This document shows positions 55,154 through 64,000 of a stretch of DNA of 64,000 bases, piece by piece (positions within the stretch are counted from its first letter, which is position 1; every line of letters begins with the position of its first letter). The DNA is taken from positions 1-64,000 of the forward strand of contig NZ_NWUS01000003.1 in assembly GCF_014048475.1 (NCBI RefSeq), written 5' to 3'. Below the pieces are notes generated by a model. The model had not been told where the DNA came from. It searched no databases and saw only the letters and a list, made by a program, of their open reading frames with translations. The stretch comes from Bombella favorum. GTDB lineage: Bacteria; Pseudomonadota; Alphaproteobacteria; Acetobacterales; Acetobacteraceae. A program made the position numbers and the translations under genes.

Positions 55154-55994
55154 TGCCAGAAGACCGCATCTGACCAGCCGCATGCGGCTGCGTCCCTCTT
55201 TCTCCACTCTGGGGCTATTCTGCGGGCTAGCTCTACTGGCTGGCTGTGCCTCCAGCAATCCCAGCGAGGAAACCTTCCCCACACCGGATTACAGCTATCT
55301 GCCCCCTCTTAACCTGAATGTCAGTCAGGTTAATGTTGGCAATCAAGCCCAGCCGGACAGTGATGATATTTCCTCCAAAAGTCCGACAAACCCTGCCGAT
55401 ACACTCACCCTGATGGCTCATCAGCGTCTGCACGCCATGGGGTCATCCGGTACGGCTAGCCTCACTATCACCAAAGCAGAAATGACCAAAGCTCCGCACC
55501 ATGCGCTCAGCGGAAGCTACACGGTCAAGCTGAACCTTAATGATACAGCCCATAATCATCATGGCTTCATCACGGCCCATGTTCAGCGCACGATTGATGC
55601 CCCTAGCGACCTCGGGCTGGAGCATAACCTCCATACACTCAATACCCAGCTGATGGACGACATGAATGTCGAGCTGGAGTATCAGGTGCGTAGTCATCTT
55701 GCTTCCTGGTTGACCGATGCAACAGGCACCCCTCTGGATGCCACAACCATTCAGAGCCAAGACCTGGGCAGCACGGACCTCTCTGCCCCCAACGCAACGG
55801 CACCTCAGTCCTCGGCCGGTACTGCTGTGAGCGGGGCCACTGCAACAGCTGGACAGGCTGCCAGCCATGCCACCACTTCCGCAAACGCCGCCATCAAAGG
55901 CTGGCAACAACCTGCTACGGCGGAAATGGGGCAAGCACCCTCAACAGGTCGACTTCACTCCCCTCCGCCGGGTGTTCTCACACTACCCCAATAA
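55131..55994 (+). CDS. Putative lipoprotein, Ala/Thr/Ser-rich C-terminus
   Basis: A 287-residue product with a lipoprotein signal: basic RRPHLTSRMRLRP, hydrophobic LGLFCGLALLAGC with lipobox LAGC. The mature part has a folded-looking region with SGSYTVKLNLNDTAHNHHGFITAHVQR, then a low-complexity tail. No family recognised, though a small beta-rich envelope protein is plausible. The start at 55131 has a weak ribosome binding site; 55182 is an alternative that would give a shorter signal peptide. The coding overlap with the previous gene is unusually long at 23 bases. Confidence 0.7.
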   Translation: MKTMTNHSARRPHLTSRMRLRPSFSTLGLFCGLALLAGCASSNPSEETFPTPDYSYLPPLNLNVSQVNVGNQAQPDSDDISSKSPTNPADTLTLMAHQRLHAMGSSGTASLTITKAEMTKAPHHALSGSYTVKLNLNDTAHNHHGFITAHVQRTIDAPSDLGLEHNLHTLNTQLMDDMNVELEYQVRSHLASWLTDATGTPLDATTIQSQDLGSTDLSAPNATAPQSSAGTAVSGATATAGQAASHATTSANAAIKGWQQPATAEMGQAPSTGRLHSPPPGVLTLPQ

Positions 55995-56042
55995 AGGGAA
56001 CAGAAAGCGGAACGCAGAAAAAAGACATTCAGTAGCGGGGAT

Positions 56043-56077
56043 GACAGCGGCTTAACTTGTTTTCTGCTGTCTTTTTT
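56043..56077 (+). terminator. Probable terminator before dehydrogenase operon
   Basis: A 6-bp stem, GACAGC (56043-56048) with GCTGTC (56066-56071), has a 17-base loop and is followed by six T residues. It would end the argD-to-lipoprotein transcript. Confidence 0.6.
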
Positions 56078-56136
56078 CCCATTCTGCCCCTCTGCTGGAT
56101 GTTTCTTTACTTTCTTGAACCGGGCTGCGCTGTGCG

Positions 56137-56919
56137 ATGACATCATCTTCTCCTCTTCCCCCCCGCGGTGTTTTTGCCCCGCTGTCCCGACGTGGCTTCA
56201 TGGGGGGGGCCGCTTCCCTTTCCAGCGTTCCCCTACTCAGCCATGCGGCCAGAGCGGATGAAAAAAGCACAGGGCAGCAACCCAGCACACCAGATGATAA
56301 CCCGGCCCATTACAAGCCTATCTTCTTTAATCCAGAAGAATATCTCTTTCTCTGCCATGCCTGCGAGCGCATCCTTCCGCAGGATGAAAACGGGCCGGGA
56401 GCACAGGCTCTTGGTGTGCCCCGCTTCATCGACCGGCAGATGACCACACCCTACGGTCATGGCGACCTCTGGTACATGAAGGCCCCTTTCGTAAATGGTC
56501 CACCCGAACTGGGCTATCAGCTGCCTTACAGCCCGCAGGACCTGTATCGTGGGGCCATCACACCCATCAACACCTATTGCCTCATGACCTATCACGCCAT
56601 CTTTGCCGCCCTCTCCCCAGAATGGCAGGATGATGTACTGCATACCCTGGAAGACAATAAGCTCTCTTTCAATGAGATTCCCGGTGCTACCTTCTTCGAG
56701 CAGCTACGTACCAACACATTGGAAGGTGCCTTCTCCGACCCTGCTTATGGTGGCAACTACGCTATGGGCGGCTGGAAGATGATGGGCTTTCCCGGTGCCC
56801 GAGCGGACTTTATGGACTGGATCAATCAAGAAGGGGCTCCCTATCCTCTGGGGCCGGTTGGTATGCCTCCCAAACCCGACCCTTATAGCCCCTCTTTCCA
56901 GAATGATGAGGAGGGCTGA
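56137..56919 (+). CDS. Flavocytochrome dehydrogenase small subunit (subunit 3)
   Basis: A 260-residue gluconate 2-dehydrogenase subunit 3 family protein. It has a twin-arginine signal: LSRRGFMGGAASLSSVPLLS, cleaved after the Ala-rich end. In this family the small subunit carries the folded large subunit through the Tat pore to the periplasm. The mature part is helical, with FNPEEYLFLCHACERILPQ, FIDRQMTTPYGHG and YAMGGWKMMGFPGARADF. It is the first gene of a three-gene operon of small, large and cytochrome subunits. Confidence 0.9.
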   Translation: MTSSSPLPPRGVFAPLSRRGFMGGAASLSSVPLLSHAARADEKSTGQQPSTPDDNPAHYKPIFFNPEEYLFLCHACERILPQDENGPGAQALGVPRFIDRQMTTPYGHGDLWYMKAPFVNGPPELGYQLPYSPQDLYRGAITPINTYCLMTYHAIFAALSPEWQDDVLHTLEDNKLSFNEIPGATFFEQLRTNTLEGAFSDPAYGGNYAMGGWKMMGFPGARADFMDWINQEGAPYPLGPVGMPPKPDPYSPSFQNDEEG

Positions 56920-56924
56920 CCCCC

Positions 56925-58718
56925 ATGCCGGACCAGACATTTCCTCCCGCAAAACCAGATGTTGTTGTCATCGGTGCTGGCTGGGCAGGCAGCATCATGG
57001 CCAAGGAACTGACAGAAGCAGGGCTGAACGTCACCATGTTAGAGCGTGGGCACGATCACAGCACAGCCGTTGAGGGGACCTATCCCGGGTCCATCGATGA
57101 GCTACGAGGGGCTGTACGCAAACGTCTCTTTCAAAAACTAGCTCACACCTCCCTGACCATCCGCAACAAACCGAACGAGACTGCCCTACCCTACCGCCAA
57201 CTAGCAGCGTTCCTGCCCGGCGAAGGAGTCGGCGGGGCTGGGCTGCATTGGTCGGGTTGCCACTTCCGTGTCACGGAGGATGACCTCCGTCTGCGTAGTG
57301 CCACCATCGAACGCTACGGGCAGAAGTTCATCCCCAAGGACATGCATCTTCAGGACTATGGCATCAGCTACAAAGAGCTAGAACCGTTCTTCGACAAAGC
57401 AGAAAAGGTCTTTGGCACCTCTGGAGAAGCCTCTTCCGTTCAAGGGAGAAAAACCGGGCAAGGCAACATCTTCGCACCAGACCGTTCCGACCATTTCCCC
57501 TTACCAGCCATGGCAGACACCTTCTCGGCTAGTGTCTTCCGCAAAGCAGCCAGTGAGGCAGGCTTCCACCCCTATAGTATGCCTGCTGCCAATGCATCCC
57601 AACCCTACACCAACCCCTATGGCTGCCAGATGGGCCCCTGCAATTTTTGCGGCTATTGCAGTGGGTATGCCTGCTACCTCTACTCCAAAGCCTCACCCAA
57701 CGTGAACATCCTGCCCGCCCTGCGGCAGGATAAACGCTTCACCCTTATTACGCAGGCGCAGGTGCTGGAGATCATGCTGGATGATACCCGCAAGAGAGCC
57801 ACCGGTGTGCGGTATATCGACCTGAAAACTGAATCCGAGCAAGTTATTGAGGCTGATCTGGTCATTCTCAGCGCATTCCAGCTGAATAATGTTCACCTCA
57901 TGCTGACATCTGGTATTGGCAAGCCTTACGATCCAGTCAGCCAAACCGGGACCATTGGCCGCAACTTCACCTACCAGACTATTACTTCGTCCCGTGTCTG
58001 GCTGCCTGAAAATCGCTTTACCAATCAGTTTGTCGGTGCTGGTGGCGGTGGTGTAGCCATTGATGATTTCAACCATTCCGGGCTTGATCGTGGCAAGGCC
58101 GGTTTCATTGGCGGCTCCCCTATCTGGGTGAATCAGGCGGGCCTAAAACCTATTACAGCAGCACAGAACAGTGGTGGAAAAGGCGCACCTCGCTGGGGCA
58201 GTGCTTACAAAGCCGCCATGATCGACCAGTACAAACATTCCCTCGCTATTGATGCTCACGGTAGCAACATGGCCTATCGGGATGTCTATCTCGACCTAGA
58301 CCCCACATGGCGCAATGCTTACGGCCAACCCATGCTGCGGATGACCTTCACCTGGAAGGACAACGACATCCGCATGAACCAATTTGTCGTCAACCATATT
58401 GGCGACATTGCTCAGGCCATGGGGGCCACGAAAACCAGCCTGAACAGCCTCCACCCCGGCCAACCCTTCGATAGCCGTGTCTATCAGACGACCCATCTCA
58501 ATGGGGGGGTCATTCTAGGGAATAATCCAAAAACTAGCGCTCTGAACCGGTATCTTCAAAGTTGGGATGTCTCGAATCTGTTCGTCATCGGCTCCAGCGC
58601 CTTTCCTCAAGGGATGGGCTACAATCCGACCGGGCTGGTGGCGGCGCTGGCCTATTGGTCTGCCTACCATATCCGCCAGACCTACCTCCGTAATCCCGGC
58701 CCGATGGTACATGCCTGA
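56925..58718 (+). CDS. GMC-family flavoprotein dehydrogenase large subunit
   Basis: The catalytic subunit of a periplasmic, membrane-linked dehydrogenase. The 597-residue protein has the FAD-binding VVIGAGWAGSIMAKEL, the GMC signature region GEGVGGAGLHWSGCHFR, and the catalytic His and Asn in QTTHLNGGV and GMGYNPTGL. A cysteine cluster GCQMGPCNFCGYCSGYACY (about residues 230-248) matches the iron-sulfur site seen in fructose and gluconate dehydrogenases. The gene order small-large-cytochrome fits gluconate 2-dehydrogenase, 2-ketogluconate or sorbitol dehydrogenases; the substrate is not determined. It starts 5 bases after the small subunit. Confidence 0.9.
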   Translation: MPDQTFPPAKPDVVVIGAGWAGSIMAKELTEAGLNVTMLERGHDHSTAVEGTYPGSIDELRGAVRKRLFQKLAHTSLTIRNKPNETALPYRQLAAFLPGEGVGGAGLHWSGCHFRVTEDDLRLRSATIERYGQKFIPKDMHLQDYGISYKELEPFFDKAEKVFGTSGEASSVQGRKTGQGNIFAPDRSDHFPLPAMADTFSASVFRKAASEAGFHPYSMPAANASQPYTNPYGCQMGPCNFCGYCSGYACYLYSKASPNVNILPALRQDKRFTLITQAQVLEIMLDDTRKRATGVRYIDLKTESEQVIEADLVILSAFQLNNVHLMLTSGIGKPYDPVSQTGTIGRNFTYQTITSSRVWLPENRFTNQFVGAGGGGVAIDDFNHSGLDRGKAGFIGGSPIWVNQAGLKPITAAQNSGGKGAPRWGSAYKAAMIDQYKHSLAIDAHGSNMAYRDVYLDLDPTWRNAYGQPMLRMTFTWKDNDIRMNQFVVNHIGDIAQAMGATKTSLNSLHPGQPFDSRVYQTTHLNGGVILGNNPKTSALNRYLQSWDVSNLFVIGSSAFPQGMGYNPTGLVAALAYWSAYHIRQTYLRNPGPMVHA

Positions 58719-60091
58719 TGTCCTTGCTTCTCCCTTCCACCAGCACGAAACGCATGTTCTCCCTCCGCCCCCTGTTAATGGTAGGGTTAGGTTTGCTGGG
58801 CATCATGGCGACCGCCCTGCCAACCCGGGCTGCACGGGCTGACGATGCCCCTCTGCCTGCTGGGGTGATTGAAGAAGGCCATTATCAAGCCATTCTGGGC
58901 GACTGCGCTGCCTGTCATACCCAGCCGGGCCGTCCTGCCTATAGCGGCGGAATGCCCTTCAAACTGCCTATGGGGACCATCTACTCCACCAACATCTCGC
59001 CGGACCCCGTTCACGGTATCGGCCATTATTCCGAGGCAGAATTCGCCCGGGCTGTTCAGCTCGGCATCCGCAAGGATGGCAGTGCGCTCTACCCGGCCAT
59101 GCCTTATCCATCTTACGCACGTCTAAGCAAAGCAGACATCCACGCCCTCTATGTCTATTTCCAGCGGGGCGTTACGCCGCAGCCGGTTGACCCGCCCGCC
59201 AATGGAATCATCTGGCCGCTCTCCATGCGCTGGCCGTTGCATATTTGGCGATGGCTGTTCTCTCCCTCCGTCCAGTCTGCCCAGCTACGCACCAACAACC
59301 AGTTTTCCGACCCTGTGCTTGCCCGTGGGGCCTATCTGGTAGAAGGCCCTGGCCATTGCGGCGCCTGCCACAGCCCCCGTAGCATTACCCTTAATGAGAA
59401 AGCCCAGACCGCCAAGGATGGGCCACTCTTTCTCTCCGGCGGCGGCGTGGTGGAGCAATGGGTTGTTCCCTCCATCCGGCAAGAAAACCGCACAGGACTG
59501 GGCCGCTGGAGCGAAGAGGATATTGTGGAGTTTCTCCGCACAGGCCGGGCACGAACAGGTGCTAGCTTTGGGGGTATGACACCTGTCATCCTTCATAGTG
59601 CCCATGCCTTTAAGGACGCCGACCTACACGCTATCGCCCGTTACCTCATGCTGCTGGCCCCCGCCCAGAAGGAAACACCTTGGGTCTACGACCCTTCAAC
59701 AGCAGCCATGCTGCGCCGTGCCGACATGTCCCAGCCGGGTGCACAAATTTACATGGACCGCTGCGCCGCCTGCCATCGTACCGACGGAGCAGGCTATGGG
59801 ACGGTCTTCCCCCCGCTAGCCGGGAATCCAGTCGTCATGACGGCAGATGCCACCTCGCTCATTCATATCGTCCTGGCAGGTGACAGCACTCACGCCCTAC
59901 ATACATCGCCCTCTGCCTTCACCATGCCGGGTTTTGCAGACACACTTTCCGACAAGGACATAGCCGACGTTGTCAGCTTCATACGGAAGAGCTGGGGCAA
60001 TAACAGCAAGAGCGTGAAAGACAGTGCCGTACGGCGCATTCGCCGCTCCATGCCACAACCGGCAACTCCCGAGCAGCGTCCTAAGAACTGA
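58718..60091 (+). CDS. Three-heme cytochrome c subunit of the dehydrogenase
   Basis: A 457-residue periplasmic cytochrome with an N-terminal signal peptide (MVGLGLLGIMATALPTRAARA) and three CxxCH heme sites: CAACH, CGACH and CAACH, at about residues 63, 210 and 348. Heme-ligand Met candidates occur in each domain. It passes electrons from the flavin subunit to ubiquinone in the inner membrane. The start overlaps the previous stop (TGATG). No obvious C-terminal membrane segment; association through the other subunits or an amphipathic helix is likely. Confidence 0.92.
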   Translation: MSLLLPSTSTKRMFSLRPLLMVGLGLLGIMATALPTRAARADDAPLPAGVIEEGHYQAILGDCAACHTQPGRPAYSGGMPFKLPMGTIYSTNISPDPVHGIGHYSEAEFARAVQLGIRKDGSALYPAMPYPSYARLSKADIHALYVYFQRGVTPQPVDPPANGIIWPLSMRWPLHIWRWLFSPSVQSAQLRTNNQFSDPVLARGAYLVEGPGHCGACHSPRSITLNEKAQTAKDGPLFLSGGGVVEQWVVPSIRQENRTGLGRWSEEDIVEFLRTGRARTGASFGGMTPVILHSAHAFKDADLHAIARYLMLLAPAQKETPWVYDPSTAAMLRRADMSQPGAQIYMDRCAACHRTDGAGYGTVFPPLAGNPVVMTADATSLIHIVLAGDSTHALHTSPSAFTMPGFADTLSDKDIADVVSFIRKSWGNNSKSVKDSAVRRIRRSMPQPATPEQRPKN

Positions 60092-60121
60092 CACCCGAAC
60101 AAACAAAACAACAGCCACGAT

Positions 60122-60160
60122 CAGCCTCCTGCCGCTATGGTTGGGGGCTGGTTTGTTTTT
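60122..60160 (+). terminator. Terminator of the dehydrogenase operon
   Basis: An 8-bp stem (60122-60129 with 60143-60150, one G-T pair) is followed by GTTTGTTTTTG. It lies 30 bases after the cytochrome stop. Confidence 0.7.
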
Positions 60161-60381
60161 GTGACCTTTTTGTAATCTGCAACACATGTCAAAGACTGCC
60201 TCACAAGAGCCTTCACCAGCAAGAAAAAGCCGCCTTGCAAGAGCCACAGCTACCCGTGGAATTCCTTACAGGGATGTCATAAAGCAGACTAAAACAGTAT
60301 TTAATTCGCCTTATCGCCCTTTTTGCCTAAGTTGTTCCAACTTCCTTCTGCCTCTGGAATAAAACTGGAACAGTCAAACCC

Positions 60382-63300
60382 ATGAATGCCATTGTCATCA
60401 CCGCCCTGAAGCGGCCTCTGACCTTTGTGGTACTGTCCATCCTGATCGTGATGTTCGGGGTGATGTCAGTCTTCAAAACACCGACTGACGTCTTTCCGAA
60501 TATCAAGATCCCGGTGGTCTCTGCCGTCTGGACCTATGGCGGGATGCTGCCTGAGGAATTTGCAGGCCGTATCATCTACAACTACGAGCTGATGGTGACC
60601 TCCACTGTGGAGGGCATCGAACATATGGAATCCAACTCCTATTATGGGCGTGGGATTGTAACCATCTTCTTCCAGCCCGGGTCTGAGATTGGCGAAGCAG
60701 AGGCGGAAGTAACCGCCATTTCCCAGACCGTCATCAAGCAGCTACCGGTGAACATCCCTGCCCCGATGATCATGCGGCTAGATGCATCTTCTGTTCCGGT
60801 TATCTCGTTGCAGATCACCTCGGACAAGCAGACACCGTCCGACCTCTACAAGCTGGCGATGATCCGTGTCCGCCCGCTTCTCGTCACTGTTGAGGGGGCC
60901 GTGGTACCGCACCCCTATGGCGGGATGGATAGCTTCGTGATGGTCACGCTGAATCAGGACCAGCTCCGGGCGCACCACCTCTCGGCCATGGACGTGCAAA
61001 ATGCCATGCATGACCAGAACATCGTCCTCCCTGCTGGTGACCAGAAGATCGACGCTGTGGACTGGATGGTGCAGACCAACGCCACCCCCAAAAGCATGAA
61101 GGCCATCGGCAATATTCCGGTCAAGCGGGTGGGCAATGCGGTAATCTACGTTCACGATGTGGCGGATGTTTACCGAGGCGGCCATCCACAAACCAACCTT
61201 GTTCTCGTCAAAGGGCGTCAGGGTGTTGAAGTTGTCGTCATGAAGAGTGGCGAGGCCTCCACGCTGGATGTTGTGGATGGCGTGAAGAAAGCCCTCCCCC
61301 GCTTGCGGGCCGTCCTGCCGGATGACGTGAAAGTCAGCATCCTGACCGATGCCTCCATCTTCGTGAAAGATGCCATCAAGGACGTGGTGCGGGAGATGGT
61401 CACCGCCGCCTTCCTGACAGGTATCGTGGTGCTGCTCTTCCTCGGGTCGTGGCGTTCTACCGTCATCATTGCGACCTCCATCCCGCTGGCCATTCTATGC
61501 TCGGTCATCGGGCTGGGCTGGGCTGGTGAATCCATCAATGTCATGACACTCGGCGGGCTTGCTCTGGCCGTTGGTATCCTCGTAGATGACGCCACGGTGA
61601 TGATCGAGAACATCGACACCCACCTGGAGATGGGCAAAGCACTTGAGCCTGCCATCATTGATGCGGCCAACCAGATCGTGACGGCAACCTTTGTCTCCAC
61701 CACCTGCATCTGCATTGTCTGGCTGCCCCTGTTCGAACTGGACGGCGTGGCAGGCTATCTCTTCCGCCCTATGGCAGAAGCCATCATCTTCGCCATGATC
61801 GCCTCGTTTGTCCTCTCCCGGACGCTCGTCCCGACAATGGCAAAGTATCTGCTGGCCAATCACAGTCACGGCCAGAACATCCCCGACAAGGAGCAACACA
61901 TCGCTGATGCCAACAATGCAGCGGCAGCAGCAGGGCACCCTATCCAGCGTGGGGATGGCACGGACAGCCACAACCGCCCCGCCCCCCTGCCGACACACAG
62001 CGGTGTCATGGGCTTCTTCATCCGCTTTCAGCAAGGGTTTGAAAAACGGTTCAACAGCTTCCGGGATAGCTACTACGCCCTGCTGGTCCGCTGTGTAGAA
62101 CAGCGCAAAATATTTGTCGGCGTCTTCCTTGGCCTCTCGATCCTTTCACTAGGGTTATACTTCACGGCTGGGCGGGACTTCTTCCCAGAGACGAAGTCTA
62201 ATGCGCTCCAGATGCATATGCGTGCTCCGCTAGGTACCCGTATTGAGGTTGCCGGACGCATTGCCGCTCTGGTCTCCGACCGCATCGAGCATGATCTACC
62301 CGGGCAGGTCGAAGAGATCGTCAGCAACTGTGGCCTGCCAGAAGGGGCGCATAACCAGGCCTTCATCCCCACTCCGACCATCGGAACACAGGATTGCGAC
62401 CTGACAATAGCCCTGAAGGATGAAGCCTCCCCTGTTTGGGATTATCGTGCCCTACTGCGGAAGGACCTATCCGCCCGCTTCCCCGGCACGGTCTTCACCT
62501 TCCAACCGGCGGACCTGACAGCCAAAATCCTCAACTTCGGCTCTCCCGCACCGATCGACATTCAGATCAACGGGCCAGATATTGCGGATAATTATGATTA
62601 TGCCCGCAAGATCATAACGCGTCTGCGCCATATTCCGGGTGCTGCCGATGTCGTCATCCAGCAAACGATGAAGACACCAACCCTGATGATCCGTGGCAAC
62701 CGGACCTTCAGCCAGGCCACCGGCCTGACCGAAGCCGACCTCGCCAACAACCAGCTGATGACGCTTTCTGGCTCCAGCACGGTGGACCCACAGTTCTGGC
62801 TCGACCCCAGCAACGATGTCACCTTCCCGCTGAACACCTACGTCTCGCAGGACCAACTAACGCATCTGAGCGACCTGCTGACCATTCCGGTGGATAAGGG
62901 CGATGGCAACCCAACCGGGACGGGCGACCAGCTTCTGGGAAGCATCAGCACTGTCGTGCCGACTGGCACGCCGGGTGAGGTCTCTCACTTCAACTCCATG
63001 CCGGAGGTGGACATCTATGTCTCCACCGAAGGGCGAGACCTTGGTGCTGTCCTAACGGACGTCAAGAAGGTCATCAACGACACGAAACCCCTGCTGCCCA
63101 AAACGGCTGCGACGGAGATTCACGGGGCCGCCGTGACCATGTATGGGGCCTACAGCCAGCTTGTTATCGGGCTGATGGTTTCTGTCGTGCTGATCTATCT
63201 GCTGATTGTCGTCAACTTCCAATCCTGGATGGATCCATTCATCATCATCACGGCTCTGCCGGGTGCGCTGGCAGGGATCGCCTGGGCCTTGTTCCTAACC

Positions 63301-63651
63301 GGAACACGCCTGTCCGTCCCGGCCCTAACGGGTGCCATCATGTGCATGGGGACCGCCACAGCGAACTCCATTCTTGTGGTGTCCTTCGCCAGAGAGCGGA
63401 TCGAAATGCATGGCGATGCCCTCCGGGCGGCAACAGAAGCCGGACGGGAACGTATCCGCCCCGTGCTGATGACCGCCCTTGCCATGGTGGTGGGGATGAT
63501 CCCCATGGCTACCTCCAACTCCACCAATGCCCCACTGGGCCGGGCCGTGATTGGCGGGCTGATTGTCGCCACGCTTTCCACACTGCTCTTTGTTCCCTGT
63601 GTCTATGCAATCCTTCACAACCGTAATGCGCGTCATAAGGAGACCGTCTGA
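60382..63651 (+). CDS. RND-family efflux pump permease
   Basis: A 1089-residue inner-membrane RND (AcrB-like) proton antiporter. The N-terminus PLTFVVLSILIVMFGVMSVFKTPTDVFPNI is the first membrane helix and start of the porter domain. The proton-relay aspartates lie in ALAVGILVDDATVMIENID. A second half repeats the fold from RCVEQRKIFVGVFLGL to the final TATANSILVVSFARERIEMH. A hydrophilic insertion of about 60 residues (His, Asn, Pro-rich, 490-560) joins the halves. It overlaps the adaptor gene by one base. No regulator is adjacent. Confidence 0.94.
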   Translation: MNAIVITALKRPLTFVVLSILIVMFGVMSVFKTPTDVFPNIKIPVVSAVWTYGGMLPEEFAGRIIYNYELMVTSTVEGIEHMESNSYYGRGIVTIFFQPGSEIGEAEAEVTAISQTVIKQLPVNIPAPMIMRLDASSVPVISLQITSDKQTPSDLYKLAMIRVRPLLVTVEGAVVPHPYGGMDSFVMVTLNQDQLRAHHLSAMDVQNAMHDQNIVLPAGDQKIDAVDWMVQTNATPKSMKAIGNIPVKRVGNAVIYVHDVADVYRGGHPQTNLVLVKGRQGVEVVVMKSGEASTLDVVDGVKKALPRLRAVLPDDVKVSILTDASIFVKDAIKDVVREMVTAAFLTGIVVLLFLGSWRSTVIIATSIPLAILCSVIGLGWAGESINVMTLGGLALAVGILVDDATVMIENIDTHLEMGKALEPAIIDAANQIVTATFVSTTCICIVWLPLFELDGVAGYLFRPMAEAIIFAMIASFVLSRTLVPTMAKYLLANHSHGQNIPDKEQHIADANNAAAAAGHPIQRGDGTDSHNRPAPLPTHSGVMGFFIRFQQGFEKRFNSFRDSYYALLVRCVEQRKIFVGVFLGLSILSLGLYFTAGRDFFPETKSNALQMHMRAPLGTRIEVAGRIAALVSDRIEHDLPGQVEEIVSNCGLPEGAHNQAFIPTPTIGTQDCDLTIALKDEASPVWDYRALLRKDLSARFPGTVFTFQPADLTAKILNFGSPAPIDIQINGPDIADNYDYARKIITRLRHIPGAADVVIQQTMKTPTLMIRGNRTFSQATGLTEADLANNQLMTLSGSSTVDPQFWLDPSNDVTFPLNTYVSQDQLTHLSDLLTIPVDKGDGNPTGTGDQLLGSISTVVPTGTPGEVSHFNSMPEVDIYVSTEGRDLGAVLTDVKKVINDTKPLLPKTAATEIHGAAVTMYGAYSQLVIGLMVSVVLIYLLIVVNFQSWMDPFIIITALPGALAGIAWALFLTGTRLSVPALTGAIMCMGTATANSILVVSFARERIEMHGDALRAATEAGRERIRPVLMTALAMVVGMIPMATSNSTNAPLGRAVIGGLIVATLSTLLFVPCVYAILHNRNARHKETV

Positions 63652-64000
63652 TGGCCAGCATGTCCCGTAAACATAAATTACTGCTTGGCCTGATCGCCCT
63701 AGTGCTTGGCCTGTACGTCGTCGTGCTTCTGCTTGGCCGCATCACCCATAATGCCCATCTGCATGATGTCGCCGAGGAAAGTGCCGTGCCTAACGTGGCC
63801 GTCATCCTTCCCCACAAGGCAGACAGCAAAGTGAGCCTCACCCTCCCAGGCACAATTGACGCCTGGTATCAAGCCCCGATCTATGCGCAGGTCTCCGGCT
63901 ATGTGAAAATGTGGTACAAAGATTACGGTGCCGTCGTCCATCAAGGTGACGTGCTGGCCGAGATCAACGCCCCAGCACTGGATGCCCAATACGCCCAGGC
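63651..64000 (+). CDS. RND periplasmic adaptor (partial, cut by window)
   Basis: The first 116 residues of a membrane fusion protein. It has an N-terminal membrane anchor LLLGLIALVLGLYVVVLLL, then the start of the lipoyl/barrel-sandwich domain: SLTLPGTIDAWYQAPIYAQVSGYVKMWYKDYGAVVHQGDVLAEI. Its start overlaps the permease stop (TGATG). The order permease then adaptor is less usual than adaptor first. The rest of the gene, and any outer membrane factor, lies beyond the window. Confidence 0.9.
   Translation, partial: MASMSRKHKLLLGLIALVLGLYVVVLLLGRITHNAHLHDVAEESAVPNVAVILPHKADSKVSLTLPGTIDAWYQAPIYAQVSGYVKMWYKDYGAVVHQGDVLAEINAPALDAQYAQ

Overview
The window is an ordinary, gene-dense chromosomal stretch of an alphaproteobacterium, most likely an acetic acid bacterium (Acetobacteraceae). 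The evidence is a circularly permuted two-piece tmRNA gene followed by the alpha-type SspB adaptor, HisZ next to PurA and SerC, a MucR/Ros regulator beside Fur, an OlsB-type ornithine lipid acyltransferase, and a three-subunit periplasmic flavoprotein-cytochrome c dehydrogenase of the gluconate/2-ketogluconate/sorbitol type. Several clusters that are longer in most alphaproteobacteria are shortened here, which suggests a lineage with a reduced genome, such as the nectar- or bee-associated acetic acid bacteria. Genus cannot be settled from the sequence alone.

Layout. 1-10.4 kb: clpB with a heat-shock type promoter, yqgE, ydfG, a DEAD-box helicase, a methyltransferase, then dapF-mtaB-ftsY. 10.4-18.6 kb: a 35-residue small protein, a BamE-like lipoprotein, purA, hisZ-serC, tRNA-Leu, argC, a GNAT enzyme, ettA and a CAT-anticodon tRNA. 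18.8-23 kb: ppa, two tandem tRNA-Gly, the cnoX / Lon-N-domain / UPF0434 operon, a lipoprotein and a tyrosine-phosphatase-like protein. 23-30 kb: on the minus strand, nfuA-nitroreductase-tsaB-rimI, then a very AT-rich gap, mucR, fur, olsB, lnt and an XRE regulator. 30-40 kb: fba, thyX with a small coupled membrane protein, ssrA-sspB-abrB, a glycosyltransferase, a lytic transglycosylase, a DUF1643 protein and dld. 40-49 kb: ribF-ileS-lspA-bamF-mutL, tatA, a CHAP lipoprotein and recX. 49-56 kb: a D-aminopeptidase, then argD-argF-hslO with an uncharacterised protein and a lipoprotein. 56-64 kb: the flavocytochrome dehydrogenase operon and an RND efflux pump whose adaptor gene runs off the edge.

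Functional themes: protein quality control (ClpB, Hsp33, CnoX, tmRNA plus SspB), envelope lipoprotein maturation (LspA, Lnt, BamF and several lipoproteins), arginine synthesis (argC, argD, argF) and periplasmic sugar-acid oxidation.

I see no CRISPR array, prophage, insertion sequence, restriction system or recognisable defence island. The least explained items are an inverted repeat over the clpB promoter, a 34-bp inverted repeat in front of fur, the AT-rich island in front of a zinc-ligand-depleted MucR, a structured leader in front of argD, and the 35-residue protein after ftsY.
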